A stretch of DNA of 64,000 nt, from positions 248,001 to 312,000 of the forward strand of contig NZ_JOTP01000001.1 in NCBI RefSeq assembly GCF_000715205.1. The letters run 5' to 3'. This DNA comes from Bacillus zhangzhouensis. Lineage in GTDB: Bacteria; Bacillota; Bacilli; Bacillales; Bacillaceae. Each line of letters opens with the position of its first letter. Position 1 is the stretch's first letter. Made by a program: the position numbers and the translations under genes. The notes under the pieces are model-generated. The model was not told the DNA's origin. It made no database searches and worked only from the letters and a program-made list of their open reading frames with translations. Below are positions 17,416-24,009 of the stretch, in pieces.

Positions 17416-17458
17416 ACAGCTTTGAAAGGGATCCCTTTTCAGAAGTTGTCTTTTTTTA
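17415..17458 (+). terminator. Terminator of the second GerPF-like gene
   Basis: GACAGCTTTGAAAGGGAT and its complementary arm ending AAGTTGTC form a long stem and are followed by T7. Confidence 0.8.
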
Positions 17459-17509
17459 TGGTACAATGGATATGGATGTAAGAAGAAAAAGAGGTGTGAA
17501 AAGAGTCAA

Positions 17510-17758
17510 ATGAAAATAAGAAAAGCGCACATCACAAGCGGGCCACCAAAGACCTACAATGTATATTTACATGAAAATAAAAAAGAATATAAAACGCTTG
17601 TCGCCGTACCTGATATTGAATGGAGTATTTCCATTGCGTATGAGGACGAAAAAGCGCAGCTTGAACAATCACTTGAACAATCCTTAATGGAAAGAGTAGA
17701 AACAGACGAAGCCCGTGAGCTCGCACTAAAGATTGTGCACTGGGTCACAGAAATGTAA
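17510..17758 (+). CDS. yueH: YueH-family protein of unknown function
   Basis: 82 residues (MKIRKAHITSGPPKTYNVYL). The length and position match B. subtilis YueH, immediately ahead of yueI. It is mostly polar and acidic with no signal or membrane helix, so probably cytosolic. AAGAGGTG lies just before the ATG. Confidence 0.87.
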   Translation: MKIRKAHITSGPPKTYNVYLHENKKEYKTLVAVPDIEWSISIAYEDEKAQLEQSLEQSLMERVETDEARELALKIVHWVTEM

Positions 17759-17785
17759 ATTCAGAAACCAGGAGTGAACACAGCG

Positions 17786-18193
17786 ATGAAAGAAGAATCC
17801 GTAGACTTTTATTTGCAGCAAGGGATATTTGGACATGCTGAAACAAAGCCCGATGAACGAAGAATGTTTCTCGGTTCATTAAGGGAACGAGCGCTTCTCG
17901 TCCTGACAAAGGGACAGGTATCAAGAAATAAACCGTATCAAGAGGTAGAACAAGTATTAAAGGCCAATCGGCAAGCCACTGTTCTTTTAAATGGTGAATT
18001 GTCTTATGCTTCTTATTCTCAATATGTCAAAATGGCAAATGTCAATGGATGCTCTTTTAAAGTGGTGAATCATCACGAAGCACACTCGCCTTTTGGTCTT
18101 GTCATAGAGGCGCCAAGTGCGATCAATCAAGAGCACATCTATATAGAAGATGAGCTGTTTCAAAACGCTTTTTCTCGTGAATCTGTTGAATAG
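17786..18193 (+). CDS. yueI: YueI-family (DUF1694) protein
   Basis: About 135 residues. The conserved start LQQGIFGHAETKPDERRMFLG and LRERALLVLTKGQV identify the YueI family. Function unknown. The ATG at 17786 is preferred because AGGAGTG (17770-17776) lies 9 bases upstream. The in-frame GTG at 17774 is part of that site. It is downstream of yueH with a 27-base gap, so the two are probably co-transcribed. Confidence 0.88.
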   Translation: MKEESVDFYLQQGIFGHAETKPDERRMFLGSLRERALLVLTKGQVSRNKPYQEVEQVLKANRQATVLLNGELSYASYSQYVKMANVNGCSFKVVNHHEAHSPFGLVIEAPSAINQEHIYIEDELFQNAFSRESVE

Positions 18194-18194
18194 G

Positions 18195-18223
18195 TTTCCC
18201 TAGTGAAATGAATAGGCTATAAT
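18195..18223 (+). promoter_or_regulatory. Possible promoter of pncA-pncB
   Basis: TATAAT (18218-18223) preceded by a weak -35 (TTTCCC, 18195-18200) at 17 bases, about 30 bases upstream of pncA. Confidence 0.5.
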
Positions 18224-18253
18224 GATTCAAAAGAGCATATGGGAGAGATGCGG

Positions 18254-18805
18254 ATGGGCAAAGCATTGATTTGTATTGATTATACAGTTGATTTTGTTGC
18301 AGACGATGGAAAACTGACATGCGGAAAGCCTGGGCAGGCGATTGAACCTAAGATCACAGAGATCACTTCTTCGTTTATTGATGAAGGACACTTTGTCGTC
18401 TTTGCGGTCGATCATCATGAAGAAGAGGACCCTTATCATCCAGAGACAAAGTTATTTCCGCCCCATAATATTCGCGGGACAGAGGGAATTGAACTTTATG
18501 GAAAACTAAGTTCACTATTTCACACGTCAAAACATTTAAAACATGTCTACTATATGGAAAAAACAAGATACTCTGCTTTTGCAGGCACACAATTAGAAAT
18601 GAAACTGCGCGAGCGTGGCATCACTGAACTTCATTTAGCCGGAGTGTGTACCGATATTTGTGTACTTCATACAGCTGTTGATGCGTACAATAAAGGCTTT
18701 GAGCTTGTGATCCACCAGAATGCCGTGGCAAGTTTTAATGAAGCGGGGCACGAGTGGGCACTTTCTCACTTTGAGCAGACGCTTGGTGCGAAAGTGGTTA
18801 AGTAA
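18254..18805 (+). CDS. pncA: Nicotinamidase
   Basis: Hydrolyses nicotinamide to nicotinate and ammonia in NAD salvage. 183 residues from ATG 18254, which follows GGGAGAG (18241-18247). Catalytic triad positions of the isochorismatase-like fold are visible: Asp9 (LICIDY), Lys in MEKTRYSAF, and the nucleophile Cys of VCTDIC (about 136). The metal-site segment VDHHEEEDPYHP is present. It forms a two-gene unit with pncB, which uses its product; the gap is 17 bases. Confidence 0.96.
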   Translation: MGKALICIDYTVDFVADDGKLTCGKPGQAIEPKITEITSSFIDEGHFVVFAVDHHEEEDPYHPETKLFPPHNIRGTEGIELYGKLSSLFHTSKHLKHVYYMEKTRYSAFAGTQLEMKLRERGITELHLAGVCTDICVLHTAVDAYNKGFELVIHQNAVASFNEAGHEWALSHFEQTLGAKVVK

Positions 18806-18822
18806 GGGAAGGAGAATGGAAG

Positions 18823-20292
18823 TTGGAGCATCGGTTTATTGACGACAGTTTATCACTACATACAGATCTTTATCAAATTAACATGGCAGAAACGTATTGG
18901 AGAGACGGCATTCATGAAAAGAAGGCAGTCTTTGAACTCTTCTTTAGAAAGCTTCCATTTGACAATGGCTTCGCTGTATTTGCTGGTTTAGAGAAAGCGG
19001 TTGAATATTTATCGGACTTCTCTTTCACCGAAAGCGATCTTGCGTATTTAAAAGATGAACTCGGTTATAAAAGCGATTTCATTGAATACTTAAGCGGGTT
19101 GTCCTTTACAGGTACACTTCATTCAATGCGAGAAGGCGAAATTGTCTTTGCGAATGAGCCAATTATGCGCATCGAAGCAACACTAGTTGAAGCGCAGCTC
19201 ATCGAAACGGCACTGCTCAATATTGTGAATTTCCAGACACTGATCGCAACAAAGGCGGCTCGGATCAAGGGAATCATTGAAGATGAGACAGCATTAGAAT
19301 TCGGAACAAGACGTGCGCATGAAATGGATGCAGCCATGTGGGGAGCAAGAGCGGCACTGATCGGTGGATTCCAGGCTACAAGTAATGTTCGTGCAGGGAA
19401 ACGCTTCAATATCCCAGTATCAGGAACACATGCCCACGCGCTTGTACAGGCCTATCGCGACGAGTATACCGCATTTAAAAAATACGCAGAAACACATACA
19501 GACTGTGTCTTTTTAGTCGATACGTATGATACCGTCAGATCAGGCATTCCGAATGCGATTAAAGTTGCGAAAGAATTCGGAGACAAAATCAACTTCATTG
19601 GTGTCAGACTTGATAGCGGAGACCTTGCATACTTGTCTAAAAAAGCGAGAACGATGCTGGATGAAGCAGGGTTCCATGACGCAAAAATCATTGCATCAAG
19701 CGATCTGGATGAACACACGATTATGAATTTAAAAGCACAGGGCGCAAAAATTGATGTGTGGGGTGTTGGGACAAAGCTGATCACAGCATTTGATCAGCCA
19801 GCCCTCGGTGCTGTGTATAAGCTTGTGTCGATTGAAGAGAACGGCAAGATGAATGACACCATCAAAATTTCATCCAACCCAGAGAAAGTCACAACACCAG
19901 GCCGTAAACGTGTGTACCGCATTATCAATCAATTGAATCATCACTCGGAGGGCGACTACATTGCTCTTGAAGAGGAAGATGTTCAAAGCGAAGATAAGCT
20001 GAAAATGTTTCATCCTGTGCATACATTTATCAGCAAATTTGTGACAAACTTTGTGGCAAAGGATCTTCACGTCCCAATCTTCGAACAAGGAAAACTTGTG
20101 TATGATAATCCGGATATTCAAACGATTCAAGCCTATGTGCAGGACAGTCTCGGACTCTTCTGGGAGGAGTACAAACGAATCAGTAAACCAGAAGAATATC
20201 CAGTCGATTTGAGTCAAAAATGCTGGGATAATAAGATGCAATTTATCCATGATGTGAAAAATAAAATCAAAAAAGAGCTTTATGAAAGCTAA
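18823..20292 (+). CDS. pncB: Nicotinate phosphoribosyltransferase
   Basis: Second step of the Preiss-Handler salvage: nicotinate plus PRPP gives nicotinate mononucleotide, with ATP. 489 residues. Family blocks are present: the N-terminal SLHTDLYQINMAETYWRDG, FGTRRAHEMDAA, the GTHAHA motif, and GVRLDSGDLAYLSKKAR for phosphoribosyl binding. It starts with TTG at 18823, with GGAAGGAG (18807-18814) 8 bases ahead. It is coupled with pncA. Confidence 0.96.
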   Translation: MEHRFIDDSLSLHTDLYQINMAETYWRDGIHEKKAVFELFFRKLPFDNGFAVFAGLEKAVEYLSDFSFTESDLAYLKDELGYKSDFIEYLSGLSFTGTLHSMREGEIVFANEPIMRIEATLVEAQLIETALLNIVNFQTLIATKAARIKGIIEDETALEFGTRRAHEMDAAMWGARAALIGGFQATSNVRAGKRFNIPVSGTHAHALVQAYRDEYTAFKKYAETHTDCVFLVDTYDTVRSGIPNAIKVAKEFGDKINFIGVRLDSGDLAYLSKKARTMLDEAGFHDAKIIASSDLDEHTIMNLKAQGAKIDVWGVGTKLITAFDQPALGAVYKLVSIEENGKMNDTIKISSNPEKVTTPGRKRVYRIINQLNHHSEGDYIALEEEDVQSEDKLKMFHPVHTFISKFVTNFVAKDLHVPIFEQGKLVYDNPDIQTIQAYVQDSLGLFWEEYKRISKPEEYPVDLSQKCWDNKMQFIHDVKNKIKKELYES

Positions 20293-20301
20293 GTGTGGAA
20301 G

Positions 20302-20338
20302 AAAAGGAGATCATCAAGCCGGATGGTCTCTTTTTTTT
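20302..20338 (+). terminator. Terminator of pncAB
   Basis: AAAAGGAGATCATC and GATGGTCTCTTTT pair around AAGCCG and are followed by a T-tract. Confidence 0.8.
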
Positions 20339-20431
20339 CTTTTGACCGGTTCAAAATGAACCATTTGGGCAATCATTTGGTATACTGAAAGCACATCTTG
20401 TTTGTCATTGCATAAAGGAGGATTGGGGCAG

Positions 20432-21658
20432 TTGAGGGTGTTTGTTGCGAGACAGCCTATTTTTAACAGAAAAGAACAAGTCGTATCATATGAGCTGCTT
20501 TATAGAGATAGTGAAACCAATACATATAGCGCTGAAGATGGTGATCAAGCGACAACGGACCTCATTATTAACAGTTTTTTAAACATTGGCATCGAAACAC
20601 TCACAGAAGGAAAACGATGCTACATTAATTTCACCGAAAGCTTGCTTTCGTCTGATCTGCTCACCTATTTTGATCCGCATCAGCTTGTGGTCGAGATATT
20701 AGAAAATGTACCGATTACCCCAGCACTTATTATGAGATGTAAGCAATTAAAAAAATGGGGATATACGATTGCACTCGATGATTTCTTTCTTAACGGAACG
20801 CATTTTAGTGACAAGTTGCTTGACGAACTCCTCTATTGCATTGATATTTTAAAAATTGATTTTCTGAAGACAACATCGAAAGAGCGAAGAGATATTCTGA
20901 ATATATATAAAAAGTATCGACTTCGATTCCTTGCAGAAAAGGTAGAAACGCGAAAAGAATACGAAGAAGCGCTAGAAGCCGGCTTCCATCTGTTTCAAGG
21001 GTATTTCTTTAGTGAGCCGCACGTGATATCAGGACGAGCATTATCGACTAGCTTCCATGCGTACCATCAGCTTTTAAATGAGCTAAGCAAGGAACAACCG
21101 AATATCCAGACAGTGACACATTTTATTGAGAGTGACCTTTCGCTATCATACCAATTATTAAAAATGCTGAATTCAGGCGGCATGAAACGTCTTTATCAAA
21201 TTAAGAGTATCCGGCAGGCGATTATCCTGCTTGGGTTTAATGAAATTCGGCGCTGGATCTTTATCCTTTCATTTAAAGAACTGAATGTCCAAGCCAACTC
21301 AAGCCAAAAAGAAATTATCAAAATGTCATTCATTCGTGCGAAAACGTGTGAACTCATTGCCAATCATACTGAACGAGAGCATCCAGCCTCTTATATGCTG
21401 ACAGGCATGTTTTCACTCATTGATACGCTTGTCAGGGCAGACATTACAGAACTTGTGAAAGAGCTGCCGCTTTCTGATGAAGTTGGCGAGGCACTTCTTG
21501 GCTATGAAAATGATTATTCTTTTGTGTTAGACGTTGCCAAACGTATTGAACGAAATGAATGGGATGATGAGATGTTAGATGGGAATCTCCCGAAGCATGA
21601 AGCCTATGGCTGTTATATAGAAGCCATTGAATGGTGTCATAAAATGTTTGAATCTTAA
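20432..21658 (+). CDS. yuxH: EAL-HDOD domain signalling protein YuxH
   Basis: 408 residues: an EAL-like domain (about 1-205; VFVARQPIFNRKEQVVSYELLYR, IALDDF, DILKIDF) followed by an HDOD domain (about 210-400; SYQLLKMLNS, IRQAIILLG). The canonical EAL triplet is replaced by ELL, as usual in YuxH, so catalytic c-di-GMP hydrolysis is doubtful and the protein is probably a signalling scaffold. The TTG at 20432 is chosen because AAGGAGG (20415-20421) lies 10 bases ahead; the longer start at 20402 lies upstream of that site. Confidence 0.92.
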   Translation: MRVFVARQPIFNRKEQVVSYELLYRDSETNTYSAEDGDQATTDLIINSFLNIGIETLTEGKRCYINFTESLLSSDLLTYFDPHQLVVEILENVPITPALIMRCKQLKKWGYTIALDDFFLNGTHFSDKLLDELLYCIDILKIDFLKTTSKERRDILNIYKKYRLRFLAEKVETRKEYEEALEAGFHLFQGYFFSEPHVISGRALSTSFHAYHQLLNELSKEQPNIQTVTHFIESDLSLSYQLLKMLNSGGMKRLYQIKSIRQAIILLGFNEIRRWIFILSFKELNVQANSSQKEIIKMSFIRAKTCELIANHTEREHPASYMLTGMFSLIDTLVRADITELVKELPLSDEVGEALLGYENDYSFVLDVAKRIERNEWDDEMLDGNLPKHEAYGCYIEAIEWCHKMFES

Positions 21659-21737
21659 GCGTGTAGATAAACCCTCGTATTCGACTGCAGGACTGCGCTC
21701 CGGTGTTCTTAGACTTCAAGGGTTTTCAAATCACGCT
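21659..21737 (-). repeat. Intergenic repeat element, short copy B
   Basis: 79 bases beginning in the stop region of yuxH and ending just before the terminator. In reverse complement it runs AGCGTGATTTGAAAACCC...GAGGGTTTATCTACACGCT and aligns along its length with the 120-base copy at 59419-59538, lacking about 40 central bases. The ends form an inverted repeat. No coding potential. Confidence 0.8.
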
Positions 21738-21739
21738 AA

Positions 21740-21774
21740 CAAAGAAGCCGCTCACGTCAGAGCGGCTTCTTTGT
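21740..21774. terminator. Bidirectional terminator between yuxH and yuzC
   Basis: AAAGAAGCCGCT and AGCGGCTTCTTT form a perfect stem with A- and T-runs on both sides, serving the convergent genes. Confidence 0.9.
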
Positions 21775-22127
21775 TATCCCCACTGTAAAAGCAGAAAAAG
21801 CCTGCTCGAAGTTAGAGACAAGTAGATGCGAATGCCTTCTGGACTAAAGCGGATATCAATATTGCTTTTCACACCGATTTGCTTCAGCATTCGGATGACA
21901 CTTGTCGTATCAGAGCGTTCAGCAGCCTCCATAATTCGTTGCGCAAATGAAAGCGAGCTGGAAATCTGCTGTGTAATGAGTGAAGCATCAGCAACAAGAC
22001 GGGCTGATTCCTTTGCGGCTCGTTGAAACGAGTGGGCATCTACTGGAGGAAAAGTCATAGGCGTGCGCGGGTATGCACTGTTCATTGCGGGAACCTGCAA
22101 AGTAGGATAAGGAACATAGTAAAACAC
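21774..22127 (-). CDS. yuzC: YuzC-like protein of unknown function
   Basis: 117 residues (MFYYVPYPTLQVPAMNSAYP). A proline/tyrosine-rich N-terminus precedes a helical C-terminal half (SFQRAAKESARLVADASLIT). The position, between yuxH and degQ and on the opposite strand, matches B. subtilis yuzC. AGAGGTGA precedes the ATG on the minus strand. Function unknown. Confidence 0.8.
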   Translation of the reverse strand: MFYYVPYPTLQVPAMNSAYPRTPMTFPPVDAHSFQRAAKESARLVADASLITQQISSSLSFAQRIMEAAERSDTTSVIRMLKQIGVKSNIDIRFSPEGIRIYLSLTSSRLFLLLQWG

Positions 22128-22632
22128 ATGGTCACCTCTTCTCTCATTGAAGTGAAATTGGACGGATATCTGTTCTAAATGTATGTAGAAAATCAGAATA
22201 AAGAATCAAAATGATCTTTCTATCTTTGGAAATTCATCATAAAAATAGGTATTTTTGCGGTCAATTTCGGTGAATGTCGCCAAAAAATTGCGGTGTCCAC
22301 AGTAGAGTCTGTCGTCTGACCTATGCCACGTAAAACCGAGGATACAGAAGGGATCGTATGTTCTATTGTGAGAGAAGTGTGACGAATGATGCCTATTCTT
22401 GTCGCGAAAATGACGCAATTCCTTTGAAATTGAGATAAAAGTATGATTTGAAAAGTCAGAAAATGATGAAAAAAGACCTATTGAATTTTGCGGTATCACG
22501 CACACATTTTGTGCATACTTTTCGGTGAAAAAATACTCAATAGCATTTACACTGTTAGTAACAGATCAAATACTTATGACCCAATCACCATACACAAATA
22601 CATTGATCTTCCAAAAAAGGAGAGTGGAATCG
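22128..22632. promoter_or_regulatory. 505-bp control region upstream of degQ
   Basis: No convincing gene. It contains three TTGCGG motifs (22255-22260, 22288-22293, 22488-22493), the half-site of the ComA box. The last one reads TTGCGGTATCACGCAC, 10 of 12 positions of the TTGCGG-N4-CCGCAA palindrome. Candidate -10 elements for degQ are CATACT (22514-22519) and TACACT (22548-22553). This fits ComA-dependent, -35-poor transcription of degQ as known in B. subtilis. Confidence 0.6.
22488..22503 (+). promoter_or_regulatory. Putative ComA box of degQ
   Basis: TTGCGG-TATC-ACGCAC, matching the dyad TTGCGG-N4-CCGCAA at 10 of 12 defined bases. It lies just upstream of the candidate degQ -10 elements and close to the ComA-encoding cluster. 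Confidence 0.6.
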
Positions 22633-22773
22633 ATGGAAAAGTATGAAATCGAAGAACTTAAACAATTATTATGGAAACTTGAAAACGAAATTAGAGAAAC
22701 AACGGCTTCTCTTCATAACATTAACAAAAGCATTGATCAATACGACAAATATGAATATGTGAAAATTTCTTAA
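22633..22773 (+). CDS. degQ: DegQ, regulator of degradative enzyme synthesis
   Basis: 46 residues, the exact B. subtilis length, with the conserved core YEIEELKQLLWKLENEIRET and the C-terminal YDKYEYVKIS. DegQ stimulates phosphotransfer from DegS to DegU and so raises secreted enzyme, polyglutamate and biofilm functions. AAAAGGAGAG (about 22615-22624) precedes the ATG. The longer in-frame reading from 22525 lacks a site. It is followed by its own terminator and then comQ. Confidence 0.96.
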   Translation: MEKYEIEELKQLLWKLENEIRETTASLHNINKSIDQYDKYEYVKIS

Positions 22774-22803
22774 AGACTTGATAACCATCAAGTCTTTTTT
22801 TTA
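22772..22803 (+). terminator. Terminator of degQ
   Basis: AAAGACTTGAT and ATCAAGTCTTT pair around AACC and are followed by T8. It begins at the stop codon. Confidence 0.9.
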
Positions 22804-22924
22804 TCCAAATACATACAAAAAAAGGATATATTATTATATAATTGTTAAATAGTGATGTCAGTGGACATTTACTTATTTCTTTTTAGTAAAATAAGAGGCG
22901 AGAGGGTGAGGTACAAGACCGAGT

Positions 22925-23848
22925 ATGCTAAACTATCTAGATAATACAAAAATCAAGCAGAATATGTCTGATTTTATTCAACGTGCAGTCAGGCAGAATG
23001 ATTTACAAAAGCTGCTTCTCGAATTTACAGATATAAAGAATGAATTTCCTTTTGGGCAATTGGCTTATCAGCATTATGAGGCATTTGGCGGACAAAACAA
23101 GCAGGCGATTATACAATTGGCAGCAGGGATTGAACTTCTCATATTATCAGCCGATATATTAGATGATATTGAAGATCAGGACAATGATTCATATCCTTGG
23201 ATGAAGCGTAAGAGCGGAATTGCGATTAATGCGGCGAATGTTCTTTTTACATTGAGTTTTGAGGCCTTTTCAAAGCTTGACCATGCAACAGAGCTGTTAA
23301 ACAGTGTATATTCCTATTCCATTCAGTCAATGCAAGGGCAGCATATGGATATGACACTGGAGCCGGAGAATGAGCAGGATTGTTTAAATATCATGAAGTT
23401 AAAGGCAGGATCACTGTTTGTATTACCCTGTGTACTGGGGGTTATTTTGGCGACAGGTTCTTTTGAGAAGAAAGTAGAAGAGTATGCTTATTATCTAGGA
23501 ATGGCAGAACAGCTTGAAAATGACTATTTAGGTCTTTTTAATAAAGATAATACTGATTTTAAAAGAATGCAAACATTACCGCTAGTATATTTAAAAAATG
23601 AATTTAATCCATCCAGTTCAGACTTGCTCAGTTATTTTCAATCAATGGATAAAAGCTTCGGTTCTGAAGAATTAAAGGATAAATTAAAAAAATCTGGTGC
23701 TCAACAATATGTATTTATTATGAGAAACCTTCTCAGAAATAAGTTTAAAGAAGCATTCAAGAAACTACATTTAGAGGCTTCAAAAAAGAAAAAACTGATA
23801 CTTTTTTTAATTGGAGATGGAGAAGATGAAAATTCAGGAATTGGTTAG
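22925..23848 (+). CDS. comQ: ComQ, isoprenyltransferase that processes and modifies ComX
   Basis: 307 residues of the polyprenyl synthetase fold. The first Asp-rich motif is DDIED (80-84). ComQ transfers a geranyl or farnesyl group to a tryptophan of pre-ComX and supports its maturation. The second Asp-rich region is degenerate (NDYLGLF), as in other ComQ proteins. The gene is AT-rich compared with its neighbours, typical for the hypervariable comQXP segment. Its 3' end overlaps comX by 23 bases, indicating translational coupling. Confidence 0.94.
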   Translation: MLNYLDNTKIKQNMSDFIQRAVRQNDLQKLLLEFTDIKNEFPFGQLAYQHYEAFGGQNKQAIIQLAAGIELLILSADILDDIEDQDNDSYPWMKRKSGIAINAANVLFTLSFEAFSKLDHATELLNSVYSYSIQSMQGQHMDMTLEPENEQDCLNIMKLKAGSLFVLPCVLGVILATGSFEKKVEEYAYYLGMAEQLENDYLGLFNKDNTDFKRMQTLPLVYLKNEFNPSSSDLLSYFQSMDKSFGSEELKDKLKKSGAQQYVFIMRNLLRNKFKEAFKKLHLEASKKKKLILFLIGDGEDENSGIG

Positions 23849-23996
23849 TTATTTAGTGGAGAATCCTTCAACATTAAATCAAATCGTTAATGGGAACGCA
23901 TCATTGCTTCACGTTGATCAAGAAACTGCAAGTATTATTGTTGACGGATTCCAGAAAGAAGACGTTATTAAAGCAATCATATGGGCAACTGCTTGA
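23826..23996 (+). CDS. comX: ComX pre-pheromone
   Basis: 56 residues (MKIQELVSYLVENPSTLNQI...), ending KAIIWATA. The leader resembles other ComX precursors (MxxxLVxYLVxNP), while the C-terminal pheromone part is unique. The only tryptophan is Trp53, fourth from the end, and is the expected isoprenylation site. GGAGATGGAGAAG (23814-23825) within comQ provides the ribosome site for ATG 23826. The mature peptide length cannot be read from sequence. Confidence 0.95.
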   Translation: MKIQELVSYLVENPSTLNQIVNGNASLLHVDQETASIIVDGFQKEDVIKAIIWATA

Positions 23997-24009
23997 GTAG
24001 ATAAATATT

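Noticed and set aside
19452-19784. 110-codon minus-strand ORF inside pncB
   Set aside because: Antisense shadow of a well-conserved enzyme; no start context.
22206-22505. 99-codon minus-strand ORF upstream of degQ
   Set aside because: Composition (many H, F, S, R) is unlike a normal protein, there is no ribosome site, and it lies over the ComA-type control region.
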